Shown piece by piece: positions 34,799-42,928 of a stretch of DNA of 64,000 nucleotides (within the stretch, counting starts at the first letter, position 1; every line of letters begins with the position of its first letter). Location of the stretch: assembly GCA_018433865.1 (NCBI GenBank), contig JAHDQJ010000003.1, positions 221,731-285,730 on the forward strand, given 5' to 3'. A model generated the notes under the pieces. The model had not been told where the DNA came from. It saw only the letters and a program-made list of their open reading frames with translations, and did no database searches. A program made the position numbers and the translations under genes. This DNA is from Spirochaetales bacterium. GTDB taxonomy: Bacteria > Spirochaetota > Spirochaetia > Sphaerochaetales > Sphaerochaetaceae.

Positions 34799-37009
34799 TC
34801 AGCCTACGTCCCCGTTCCTGTAGCGTTCGACGGAGAGCGTCTTGTCACCGCTGATGATCCGATGGCCTTCGATCATCACCGTGCCATCCACCGTCTTGAG
34901 CGGCAGCGAGAAGAACAGGTCGGCCTTGAGTTGGCTGCGCGGCTCTGCAGGAACAGTCATGCCTTCGGGATTCAATTCGGTTCCCACGGGGATGTCATCG
35001 GCGAAAATGACCTCACACGTGGTATGGGGCTCCGCAGCGGGATCGCTCGCAGCGAGCAGCATGCCCCGGCTCTTCACTCCCCGGAAGTTGGCCGGTTTCA
35101 GGTTCTGGACCAACACGATATTCCTGTGCAGCAACTGATCGGGAGCATAGTAGGGAACGATGCTCGACACGATGGTCGTATGTTCGGGAGCACCGGTATC
35201 GACGGTCAGGATGTACAACTTGTCCCCGCCCGGATGTTGTTCGACTTCGATGATCTTGCTTACTTTCAAGGTCACCTTGTCTGCGAACACTTGTGCTAGG
35301 CTCCCTTGTGGTACTGCCGGTAAAATCTCCTGTTGCTCCATCTTCTGTTTCTCCTCTCTCCGTGATTCCTGGCTTCCCGCATACCGGGTGCGCAGCGTCT
35401 CTATCAGTTCATCTTCCAGCTTGGTGAACAGATAATTGGGCTTGCCGATCCTATCGATGCCCGTAAATGTTCCCAAGTTCTCCCACGCCGCCTGCTCCTG
35501 GCCAAGATACGCCAGAAGCTGCTTTGATGCAAGCGGCATATAGGGTTGGATCAAGATGCCGAGATCCCTGATCAGATAGACCAAGGTCCTGAGCAACGAT
35601 GCTGCCGCTTCGGGATCCTCGGTCCTTCTCTTCCAGGGCTCTCCGTCCTGGAACGCCTTGTTCCCGACCGAGCTGAGCAAGAACACCCTGCGTAACGCTT
35701 CCCTGAGTTCCGCGTGTTCGAGCAGGTCGTCTATCTCCGTCTCCTTGGTGAGGATCTCTCGCACAAGCTGTTGGTCCAGCTTGCCCTCCGGAACCTGTCC
35801 GTCATAGAATCGGTTGATGAAGGTAAGCGTCCGGTGCACGAGGTTCGACAGATTGCCGATCAGCTCACCATTCACCTTTTCCTGGAAATCCTTCCAGGTG
35901 AACAGGACATCCGCTTTCTCGGGACGGTTGTAGAACATGTAGAACCGCCACATGTCTGCAGGAATTCCCGTTTCCTGCACATCGTTGCCGAACACGCCGA
36001 TCCCCTTGCTCTTTGAGAACTTCCCGCCTTCATAGTTCAGGTATTCACTGGACGACATATGGTGAAGCATCGTCCACGGCTCCCCTGATGCAAGCAGTGT
36101 GGTGGGAAAGATGACCGTGTGGAACGGAATGTTGTCCTTCCCGATGAATTGATACAATTCGACATGGTCGTTGTCGTGCCACCAATCACGCCATCGCTCG
36201 GTAAGACTTGCCGTGATGGAGATGTACCCGATGGGCGCATCGAACCATACGTAGAACACCTTGTCCTCGAAACCCTCTTTCGGAACGGGAATCCCCCATT
36301 TCAGGTCCCTGGTGATGGCCCGTTCCTTCAGTCCGTCCCGGATCCATGAGCGTGTGGTCTGGATGGCATTCTTGGCCCAGAATCCTTTCACTGAAGCTTC
36401 GTCGATCCATTTCTCAAGCAAGGGAAGAGCCTTGGGGAGATCGATGTACAGATGCCTGGTCCTGCGCAGGACGGGAGTGTTCCCACACACCCCGCACTTG
36501 GGATCGATCAGTTCGGTAGGATCCAAGAGCGTCTGGCAGGAATCGCATTGATCTCCGCGGGCTCCTGCGGAACCGCACTTCGGACAGACTCCCTCGACGA
36601 ACCGGTCTGCAAGGAATCGCTCGTCATGTTCACAGTAGAGCTGCTCGATCTCCGCTTCCCTGATATATCCCGCTGCATCGACCTTCCTGAAGATATCTTG
36701 GACGATCTGGGTCTGCATCGGACTGCTGGTGCGGCCGAAATGATCGAAATCGATCTCGAACCATCGGTAGATATCCCGGTGGATCGCATGATACCGGTCG
36801 CACAACGCACGAGGCTCCACGCCTTCCTGGAGAGCCCTCGTCTCACTTGCCGTCCCATACTCGTCGGTACCGCAAATGTAAAGCGTCTCATAGCCTTTCA
36901 AACGGCAGAAACGGGCAAAACAATCGGCTGAGAGGACCTGGATGAGATTCCCAAGGTGGGGAATATTGTTCACATACGGAAGTGCGGAGGTTATCAATCG
37001 CTTTTTCAT
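34799..37009 (-). CDS. metG: Methionine--tRNA ligase
   Basis: A 736-residue class I synthetase. The HIGH-like motif is PYVNNIPHLGNL at 11-22 and the KMSKS equivalent is KFSKSKG near 330. Zinc-binding cysteines (CPKCGSAGARGDQCDSC and CGVCG) identify the MetG1 type, and a C-terminal EMAP/Arc1p-like tRNA-binding domain (KVSKIIEVEQHPGGDKLYIL) makes it a dimeric long form. ATG at 37009 gives the standard MKKRLITSALPYVNN start. A GGAGG exists further upstream but falls between the -35 and -10 hexamers, so it would not be transcribed; the message appears leaderless. A GTG at 37018 is therefore rejected. Confidence 0.97.
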   Translation of the reverse strand: MKKRLITSALPYVNNIPHLGNLIQVLSADCFARFCRLKGYETLYICGTDEYGTASETRALQEGVEPRALCDRYHAIHRDIYRWFEIDFDHFGRTSSPMQTQIVQDIFRKVDAAGYIREAEIEQLYCEHDERFLADRFVEGVCPKCGSAGARGDQCDSCQTLLDPTELIDPKCGVCGNTPVLRRTRHLYIDLPKALPLLEKWIDEASVKGFWAKNAIQTTRSWIRDGLKERAITRDLKWGIPVPKEGFEDKVFYVWFDAPIGYISITASLTERWRDWWHDNDHVELYQFIGKDNIPFHTVIFPTTLLASGEPWTMLHHMSSSEYLNYEGGKFSKSKGIGVFGNDVQETGIPADMWRFYMFYNRPEKADVLFTWKDFQEKVNGELIGNLSNLVHRTLTFINRFYDGQVPEGKLDQQLVREILTKETEIDDLLEHAELREALRRVFLLSSVGNKAFQDGEPWKRRTEDPEAAASLLRTLVYLIRDLGILIQPYMPLASKQLLAYLGQEQAAWENLGTFTGIDRIGKPNYLFTKLEDELIETLRTRYAGSQESRREEKQKMEQQEILPAVPQGSLAQVFADKVTLKVSKIIEVEQHPGGDKLYILTVDTGAPEHTTIVSSIVPYYAPDQLLHRNIVLVQNLKPANFRGVKSRGMLLAASDPAAEPHTTCEVIFADDIPVGTELNPEGMTVPAEPRSQLKADLFFSLPLKTVDGTVMIEGHRIISGDKTLSVERYRNGDVG

Positions 37010-37016
37010 GATGACC

Positions 37017-37045
37017 ACTATACCCTCCGGCGCCTTCTTTTTCAA
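37017..37045 (-). promoter_or_regulatory. metG promoter, leaderless arrangement
   Basis: On the minus strand TTGAAA (37040-37045) and TATAGT (37017-37022) are 17 bases apart, and the metG ATG starts seven bases after the -10 element, where transcription should begin. Confidence 0.65.
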
Positions 37046-37077
37046 TCGTACCGTGCATCATGCCGACTGAGGTTCAA

Positions 37078-37106
37078 TTGACGTCACCGTCCATCTACAG
37101 TACATT
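37078..37106 (+). promoter_or_regulatory. hflK-hflC promoter
   Basis: TTGACG at 37078-37083 and TACATT at 37101-37106 are 17 bases apart. The hflK start at 37147 follows with an AAGGAGG site. The promoter is divergent from that of metG. Confidence 0.6.
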
Positions 37107-37146
37107 GGAGAGGTCCCGTCGGATAGAGGGGACAAGGAGGATGCAG

Positions 37147-38139
37147 ATGAACAGTTCGGGCACCAGGACCCGTTTTCCGTTCCGATTCAGTCCCAAGCTC
37201 ATCTTGGTCGCGGCAGGTATCGTGGTCCTGTTCATATTGGTCATGAGCAGCTTCTTCGTGGTGGACCAGACAGAAGAATCCGTCGTGCTCAGGTTCGGCA
37301 AGTACAACAGGATGGTAGGTCCTGGACTGCAGACAAAACTGCCGCTCGGTATCGACCGGAACTACAACATACCGACCAGAGTCGTACAGACGATGACATT
37401 CGGCCAATCGGTATCCCCGCAAGGATACTCATCAATGTTCATGAATTCGCCCTCGGGGTCTTCCGCCGGTGAATCTATCATGCTCACCGGAGACCTGAAT
37501 ATCGTGGATGTACAGTGGATCATCCAGTACCGGATCGAAAATCCCGCAGCATGGCTCTTTAACGTGCAGGAGCGGGACAAGACGATCAGGGACATCAGCC
37601 AAAGCGTGATCAACCAGCTTGTCGGCGACTTGCCGATCCTGGCGATCATGTCCAGCGAACGTACCTCGATCGAAATCGAATCCCAGGAGCGGATGCAGAA
37701 GGCATTCGACTCATATGATCTCGGAGTTCGCATCGTCACCGTGAAGCTCCAGAATATCGTACCGCCTGTCGGAGAGGTCCAGGATGCGTTCGAGGATGTC
37801 AACAAGGCGATCCAGGACATGAACCGGCTGATCAACGAAGGAAAGGAACGGTACAACCGCGAGATTCCCCGGGCACAGGGAGAAGCCTCACAGATGATCC
37901 AGGTCGCAGAAGGCTACGCAGCTGAGCGCGTCAACAATGCACGAGGAGACGTCGCCCGCTTCGACTCTGTCCGTGAAGCCTACAGCATGAGCAAGGAAAT
38001 CACCTCGCAACGCCTGTATATCGAGGCTATGGAGGAGATCTTGGGACGTGCCGATGCCACCAATCTTACGATCATAGACAAACATCTTGAGAATTTCCTT
38101 CCGATCAGCAATCTCGGAACCCAGGGAGGTGTGAAATGA
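37147..38139 (+). CDS. hflK: FtsH protease modulator HflK
   Basis: A 330-residue SPFH/band 7 protein with one N-terminal membrane helix (about 17-39), then the band 7 fold (ESVVLRFGKYNRMVGPGLQTKLPLGID) and a long Glu/Arg/Ala-rich coiled coil. With HflC it forms a membrane cage that regulates FtsH. ATG at 37147 is seven bases after AAGGAGG; another ATG at 37141 is too close to it. The stop overlaps hflC at ATGA. Confidence 0.92.
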   Translation: MNSSGTRTRFPFRFSPKLILVAAGIVVLFILVMSSFFVVDQTEESVVLRFGKYNRMVGPGLQTKLPLGIDRNYNIPTRVVQTMTFGQSVSPQGYSSMFMNSPSGSSAGESIMLTGDLNIVDVQWIIQYRIENPAAWLFNVQERDKTIRDISQSVINQLVGDLPILAIMSSERTSIEIESQERMQKAFDSYDLGVRIVTVKLQNIVPPVGEVQDAFEDVNKAIQDMNRLINEGKERYNREIPRAQGEASQMIQVAEGYAAERVNNARGDVARFDSVREAYSMSKEITSQRLYIEAMEEILGRADATNLTIIDKHLENFLPISNLGTQGGVK

Positions 38140-39119
38140 AAAAGTTGATAACTACCCTGGTCATCATATTCGTCCTGCTGGTGATCTTCCTTTTGCTCGG
38201 ACCGTTCTTCATTCTCCATGAGGGAGAGGTTGCGGTCATCACCCGTTTCGGACGGATTGAGAACACCCACACAGTCGCCGGGCTCAAGATCAAGGTTCCC
38301 CTCGTCGACACAGTGGTGAAATATCCGAAGAAGATCATGAGCTGGGACGGAGATGCCCAGAGGATCCCGACCAAGGAAAACCAGTTCATATGGGTTGACA
38401 CCACCGCACGTTGGCGGATCACCGACCCTGCCCTCTTCTACCAATCGATCACATCGCTGCCCAATGCGATCCTCAGGCTCAACGACATCATCGATTCAAC
38501 CATCAGGACGGTGATCAGCGAGAACTACCTGAATGAGGCGGTGCGTAACTCGAACAAGATCAACAACATGAGGGTCGAGGAACAGGTGCAGAACGTCGAA
38601 AGCATGGAAGATGCGGAGCAACTGCGAAACCTGACCAGGACCGAGGTCCAGCAAGAACAGATCCAGATCGGACGCGAAGGATTGAGCACGATGATGTTGC
38701 AGATGGCCAGCCAGTTCACTGTTGAATTCGGTATCGAGGTCATCGACATCGTGATCCGTCAGATCCGCTATAGTGACGACCTGACCCAGAGCGTATACCA
38801 ACGGATGATCAAGGAGAGAAACCAGATCGCCGAAGCGTATCGCTCATACGGTGAAGGACAACTCGCACGATGGGTCGGAAAGACCGAGAACGACAAGAAG
38901 AACATCATCAGCCAGGCGTACGCCCAATCCGAGCAGATCAAGGGTGTCGCGGATGCACAAGCCACGCAGGTCTACGCGAATGCCTATGAGGCCGATCCCC
39001 AATTCTTCACACTCTGGAGAACGCTGGAATCCTACCGGAAGACAATACCCGGACTGAACAAGGTGTTCTCGACTGAAATGGAGTACTTCGATGTGCTCTA
39101 CGGACCGGAAATGAGATAG
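38136..39119 (+). CDS. hflC: FtsH protease modulator HflC
   Basis: A 327-residue SPFH/band 7 partner of HflK. It begins with a membrane helix (LITTLVIIFVLLVIFLLLG), then GEVAVITRFGRIENTHTVAGLKIKVPLVDTVV and a coiled-coil region with ERNQIAEAYRSYGEG, typical of HflC. ATGA coupling with hflK and a terminator right after the stop define a two-gene operon. Confidence 0.93.
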   Translation: MKKLITTLVIIFVLLVIFLLLGPFFILHEGEVAVITRFGRIENTHTVAGLKIKVPLVDTVVKYPKKIMSWDGDAQRIPTKENQFIWVDTTARWRITDPALFYQSITSLPNAILRLNDIIDSTIRTVISENYLNEAVRNSNKINNMRVEEQVQNVESMEDAEQLRNLTRTEVQQEQIQIGREGLSTMMLQMASQFTVEFGIEVIDIVIRQIRYSDDLTQSVYQRMIKERNQIAEAYRSYGEGQLARWVGKTENDKKNIISQAYAQSEQIKGVADAQATQVYANAYEADPQFFTLWRTLESYRKTIPGLNKVFSTEMEYFDVLYGPEMR

Positions 39120-39137
39120 GAAGCACGAATCATGATG

Positions 39138-39183
39138 AAGGCCATCGGCAGGTTCCCTAGGGGATCGTCGATGGCCTTTTCTT
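39138..39183 (+). terminator. Terminator after hflC
   Basis: AAGGCCATCG (39138-39147) and CGATGGCCTT (39169-39178) form a perfect 10-bp stem followed by TT and further T-rich bases. Confidence 0.8.
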
Positions 39184-39223
39184 CAGGCTCGGATCGTGAA
39201 TCTTGTCGGGAAGAACGGAAGGA

Positions 39224-39649
39224 TCAGGCGCAGCCGGGACAGAGACCGGTGATATTCACCTGGACATCCTGTACCACAAAACCTTCCGGGATGCTCACGA
39301 CGGGAAAGGGATCGTCATGCAAGTCGAACACCCTGCCGCAATCGGTGCACTTGAAGTGCAAGTGGTTGACGGTGTTGGCATCGTAGCGCATCTCATTCTT
39401 CTCAATGGCAATCCGCTTCACCACATCGTGATCGCACAGCAAATTCAGTACGTTGTACACGGTGGTGCGGGATATCGAGGCCATATGTTTTTTGAGATCT
39501 CCGTATATGTCGTCTGCCGTAGGGTGCGTAGGATGATCAAGCAGATAGCGATACACTGCAACGCGGTGGTTGAGCGGACGAACTCCGTGTTCAACCAGAT
39601 GGCGCCGCTCATCTCCGGGGGTAAGGAAAGGCATTTGTACCATGGTCAC
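39224..39649 (-). CDS. Fur-family transcriptional regulator (PerR/Fur-like)
   Basis: A 141-residue regulator with an N-terminal winged helix (LNHRVAVYRYLLDHPTHPTADDIYGDL, then SISRTTVYNVLNLL) and a C-terminal dimer and metal domain with His96, His98 and the structural zinc cysteines Cys101, Cys104, Cys137 and Cys140. These features fit Fur or PerR; subtype cannot be decided without the full set of metal ligands. GTG at 39649 is chosen, because AGGAG lies five bases upstream; the ATG two codons later is farther from it. The divergent region contains a palindrome (39728-39741) suited to autoregulation. Confidence 0.88.
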   Translation of the reverse strand: MTMVQMPFLTPGDERRHLVEHGVRPLNHRVAVYRYLLDHPTHPTADDIYGDLKKHMASISRTTVYNVLNLLCDHDVVKRIAIEKNEMRYDANTVNHLHFKCTDCGRVFDLHDDPFPVVSIPEGFVVQDVQVNITGLCPGCA

Positions 39650-39671
39650 ACATTCTCCTGTAATATAAATG

Positions 39672-39700
39672 TATGTACGGCATATTTTACAAAGTGTCAA
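39672..39700 (-). promoter_or_regulatory. Probable promoter of the Fur-family gene
   Basis: On the minus strand TTGACA (39695-39700) and TACATA (39672-39677) are 17 bases apart. The palindrome at 39728-39741 lies 28 bases upstream of the -35 element. Confidence 0.5.
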
Positions 39701-39727
39701 CCTCGCAGCTGCCGGGTACATAACAAA

Positions 39728-39741
39728 TAATTGTGCAATTA
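39728..39741. promoter_or_regulatory. Palindromic candidate operator near the Fur-family gene
   Basis: TAATTGTGCAATTA is an inverted repeat of TAATTG around two bases, in an AT-rich setting similar in size and base composition to PerR/Fur boxes. It lies upstream of the regulator's own gene; binding is inference. Confidence 0.4.
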
Positions 39742-39860
39742 AATTACTACCAACGATGCATGCTCCCTGCATGTTCATAAAAAATTCACCATCTTGTCAC
39801 GAAAACGGCCATCTTCTCTGAAGGTGGAAGGTGTAGTATAGTGTGCAGGTGGAGAAATCG

Positions 39861-40313
39861 ATGCGCCAAGGCACTGTCAGACCTCGTTGGATGCCCATGC
39901 TTTCCCTGCTGCTCTGCCTGTTGGTCTCCTGCGTCTCGGCGCCGGGAAGGCAACAGGGGGCAGCGGTGTCTTCAGTGCCTTTCGAGATCATGAGCGGCAC
40001 GGTCCTCTACCCGAACAACCTCTATTTTCCCAGCAGGGTACGGCTGGAGATCATTCTGACCAGCCGCAACGGCTTCACCGGAGAAGAACGGATACTCGTC
40101 TCGCAGAGCATCCGCAACCCCCAGCGGTTTCCCGTGAACTTCATACTCCGATACGATCGTAACGACATCATCAGCACGAACGAGCATCTTCTGATCGTCG
40201 AGCTCTACCGGGAAGAGGAGGATCGTCCATACTTGACAAGCGACCCGGTTCCCATGCCCGTACTCTCGGCGAAGGAGAGCGCGGTGATTGAGTTGCGACC
40301 GACAGTCCGTTGA
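39861..40313 (+). CDS. YbaY/YscW-like lipoprotein
   Basis: A 150-residue predicted lipoprotein. A signal segment with lipobox LVSC places the lipidated cysteine at about residue 24. The mature part (GTVLYPNNLYFPSRVRLEIIL, VNFILRYDRNDI, LTSDPVPMPV) follows the beta pattern of the YbaY/YscW-like (PF09619) family, which includes outer-membrane-associated chaperone-like proteins. Function here is unknown. ATG at 39861 has GGAG eight bases upstream. It converges with the ABC exporter permease. Confidence 0.68.
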   Translation: MRQGTVRPRWMPMLSLLLCLLVSCVSAPGRQQGAAVSSVPFEIMSGTVLYPNNLYFPSRVRLEIILTSRNGFTGEERILVSQSIRNPQRFPVNFILRYDRNDIISTNEHLLIVELYREEEDRPYLTSDPVPMPVLSAKESAVIELRPTVR

Positions 40314-40321
40314 TCTTCCGT

Positions 40322-41983
40322 CTATTGCGGTGCGTACAACTTGCTCGCCTGCCCCACCGCCAGGGTATAGGAAAAGAAACACACAGCACCACCGGGCACC
40401 AGCAACGTCAAGGCACTGAGCACTGTCCCCAGGCCGATCAGTTCCTTCAACAGGTAGGCGAATGCTGCAAAAATCACCAAGAGGACGAGAGACACACCCA
40501 TCGCAAGCATGCCATTCATGTTTTGCTTCACCGCTTGTTGCGGAAGCTTCCAATCCAACCGCGGTTGCCTCGCGTCGATAGCCAACCCGAGGCATGCGGT
40601 AGCACTGAGGATCAAGAATCCCAGAGGAATCATCCACAACACATGGACGAAAGACAGGGCAAACAGGAAAGATGCTGCGATGACGAACACGACGTAGGAG
40701 GTATGGAAAAGCAGCAGATGCGCAAGAAGCTTTGCCTTGATGAATGTAGCAGGTTCGACAGGGAGTGTCCTCGAGGCCTCCAGCAGCTTACCTTCCCGGG
40801 AGAAACTTGTACTGCTCATCATCGAGAATGAGGCCATCAACAACAATATGCCACACACGATGAACGGAAAGAATTCGTGCTTCGAGAGCGTACCGGCTAC
40901 CGCCGAGAATTGATCCAATGTTCCGCTGATTGCATACACCACGACCAGTATCACGGGAATGCATGCCTCCGCATACAGTTCCATCCGGAAAGCGGAGTGA
41001 TTGTTGAGCACTGCGAACTCACGGCGCACGAGGGTCCCGACCACCCCATGTGCAGGGACCCTGCCGTTCCTCTTCCCGTTGTGGGCCCTCGCCTTCACGC
41101 TCATCTCTGAAAGGCGTTGGACAGTCTCGACATATTCGTTTTTCATGAGCAACAAAGCCGATAGGATCGAGGCGAGAACCAACGCGGCGGTGAGTACGAG
41201 ATTTCTCAAGGGTTGGATACGAAGCGCCATGTCCGAGAGCCATGTGTTGAAAAACAACCAGGAACGCAATCGGAGGAGCACCGTCCCATAGGTCTCGGCA
41301 ATCTTTTGTACGCTGGAAGCATCGAACCCCGATTGCAGCCACCTGCTGGCAAGTCCCTGCACGATCACCAACAGGAATATCATGATTCCTACTGCCCATG
41401 ATTCCCGTCCCCTTCCTCCCGATGAGGAGCGCCGCAAGAAGATATGGATGACCATCAGGGAGAGACTGATCGGAAGGAACGGAATGAATACTGTCTGGAA
41501 CACCACGGAGACCGCTATGGCCACCGTCAATCCGTTCTGGAACAAACATACGATCTGTGCCGGCAAGAAGATGAACGCATGGAGCATGAAGTGCATGCGA
41601 TAATGCAGAAGCAGTCGGGAGGCAAGCAAGTCCGACTGGGTGACGGGAAGTGTGAGCAACAGACGAAGATCTTCACCATGGTACAGGATCGTGCCGCTGC
41701 TGAACAATGCGAATATGAACGTCATCAGCCCTGCGGCGAAGCTCCCGAACACCCAGGAGAGTCCGGGGACACCGACGTATGCGCCCATCAGTTCCAATTG
41801 CAGGTAATTCAACCCAAGGAAGAACAACATCATCCCGAAGACTAGCGTGATCGACACTGCGATCAGGACCCGCACGATCCTCGCGTGGGTCTTGGTAGGT
41901 GAGGACAGGCCCATCAATTGCCTGAAACGGCTTTCCCCCTTCGTAGAGGCTCCCACCATGCGCAAGATATCATGCATGTTCAT
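40322..41983 (-). CDS. ABC transporter permease (ABC-2-like exporter)
   Basis: A 553-residue integral membrane protein with about twelve hydrophobic segments in two groups split by a basic loop (SVKARAHNGKRNGRVPAHGVV). No signature identifies the cargo. The start overlaps the end of the ATPase gene by 14 bases, so the two proteins form one exporter: type unknown, possibly lipid, peptide or drug. Downstream it converges with the YbaY-like lipoprotein gene. Confidence 0.75.
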   Translation of the reverse strand: MNMHDILRMVGASTKGESRFRQLMGLSSPTKTHARIVRVLIAVSITLVFGMMLFFLGLNYLQLELMGAYVGVPGLSWVFGSFAAGLMTFIFALFSSGTILYHGEDLRLLLTLPVTQSDLLASRLLLHYRMHFMLHAFIFLPAQIVCLFQNGLTVAIAVSVVFQTVFIPFLPISLSLMVIHIFLRRSSSGGRGRESWAVGIMIFLLVIVQGLASRWLQSGFDASSVQKIAETYGTVLLRLRSWLFFNTWLSDMALRIQPLRNLVLTAALVLASILSALLLMKNEYVETVQRLSEMSVKARAHNGKRNGRVPAHGVVGTLVRREFAVLNNHSAFRMELYAEACIPVILVVVYAISGTLDQFSAVAGTLSKHEFFPFIVCGILLLMASFSMMSSTSFSREGKLLEASRTLPVEPATFIKAKLLAHLLLFHTSYVVFVIAASFLFALSFVHVLWMIPLGFLILSATACLGLAIDARQPRLDWKLPQQAVKQNMNGMLAMGVSLVLLVIFAAFAYLLKELIGLGTVLSALTLLVPGGAVCFFSYTLAVGQASKLYAPQ

Positions 41984-42704
41984 CGGTCAACTCCAAAAAC
42001 AGCTGTTCCAAGGTTCCGTCCCCGTTGCCCAACCGTTGTTGCAGGTTGTGGAATGTATCGCATGCAATCAACCTGCCCTTTCCGATGATCCCCACACGAT
42101 CGCACAACCGTTCGGCGACTTCCATCACATGAGTTGAGAAGAATACGGAACGTCCGCTCTTGCAGAAATCCCGCATGACCTCCTTGAGTACGAAGGAGGC
42201 CCTCGGATCCAACCCCACCATCGGTTCGTCGAGCACAAGCAGCTGCGGTTCATGAACCAGAGCAGCGATGATCCCAAGCTTCTGCTTCATGCCCCTCGAA
42301 AACGTGTTGATGCGATCGTCAAGAACCTCAAGCAATGAGAATTTCCGTGCCAGGGAGTCCAGTCGCACCGAAGCGTCCTTTCGAGATACCTTGAACATCT
42401 CACAGATGAAGAATACATACTCGCGAGCACTCATGCGTTCATAGAGCAACGGTTCGTCGGGGACATAGCCGATGGCCATCTTCGTTGCCATGGGATCCTT
42501 GACTGAATCGAATCCGTCGATGGCAATCGAGCCCGTGTCAGGGCGAAGCAATCCGACCATCATCTTGATCGTCGTACTCTTCCCGGCTCCGTTCGGGCCG
42601 AGGAAACCGAAGATTTCTCCTCTCTTGACCTCCAAGTCCAACTGTTCTACAGCGGGCCGAGGCGCGTTGCCATACCGCTTGCTCACCTGTTCGATCCGTA
42701 CCAT
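41970..42704 (-). CDS. ABC transporter ATP-binding protein
   Basis: A 244-residue ATPase with Walker A GPNGAGKST at 36-44, signature FSRGMKQKLGI, Walker B LLVLDEPMVGLDP and the switch His in STHVMEVAERL. The FSRGMKQ signature and YVPDEPLLYERMSAREYVFF are typical of ABC-2 exporters. AAGGAGAG precedes the ATG. Immediately upstream is a 7-bp palindrome (42722-42738) suited for a repressor, but no regulator gene is adjacent. Confidence 0.93.
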   Translation of the reverse strand: MVRIEQVSKRYGNAPRPAVEQLDLEVKRGEIFGFLGPNGAGKSTTIKMMVGLLRPDTGSIAIDGFDSVKDPMATKMAIGYVPDEPLLYERMSAREYVFFICEMFKVSRKDASVRLDSLARKFSLLEVLDDRINTFSRGMKQKLGIIAALVHEPQLLVLDEPMVGLDPRASFVLKEVMRDFCKSGRSVFFSTHVMEVAERLCDRVGIIGKGRLIACDTFHNLQQRLGNGDGTLEQLFLELTDEHA

Positions 42705-42721
42705 GATCCTCTCCTTGACTA

Positions 42722-42738
42722 GATATCATAGTGATATC
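42722..42738. promoter_or_regulatory. Palindrome upstream of the ABC exporter operon
   Basis: GATATCA (42722-42728) and TGATATC (42732-42738) are perfect inverted repeats around TAG, located 18-34 bases before the ATPase start. The -10/start-site region of the operon should lie about here, so a repressor site is likely. No cognate regulator is in the window. Confidence 0.5.
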
Positions 42739-42827
42739 ATTAAGATAGTACATTGTCCAGTACTTTCTCACATTGGCGAAGAAGATTCCGCGAGAACCTT
42801 CCCTATCCTGTCATGAACATCAATTAT

Positions 42828-42841
42828 TGTATATTTATACA
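42828..42841. promoter_or_regulatory. ARG-box-like site 1 upstream of argG
   Basis: TGTATATTTATACA is a perfect 14-bp palindrome and differs from the ARG-box core TGAATnnnnATTCA at two bases. Its partner starts 32 bases downstream at 42860. Confidence 0.6.
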
Positions 42842-42849
42842 TGAATATC

Positions 42850-42878
42850 TTGCAAAATTTTTATTTTTATGCAATATT
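42850..42878 (+). promoter_or_regulatory. argG promoter overlapped by ARG-box-like site 2
   Basis: TTGCAA (42850-42855) and AATATT (42873-42878) are 17 bases apart, with TGC before the -10. The site TTTATTTTTATGCA (42860-42873) fills the spacer. A second -10-like TATACT lies at 42910 nearer the start codon and cannot be excluded as the true one. Confidence 0.5.
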
Positions 42879-42928
42879 CCCAGCATTACGTGAGCATATA
42901 TTCGTGAGATATACTAAGAGGTGAAATC

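Noticed and set aside
37017..37030. GGAGG with GTG 37018 as the metG start
   Set aside because: The GGAGG falls inside the promoter spacer and the ATG at 37009 gives the conserved protein start.
37010..37045. T-box or SAM riboswitch in front of metG
   Set aside because: No leader exists between the promoter and the start codon.
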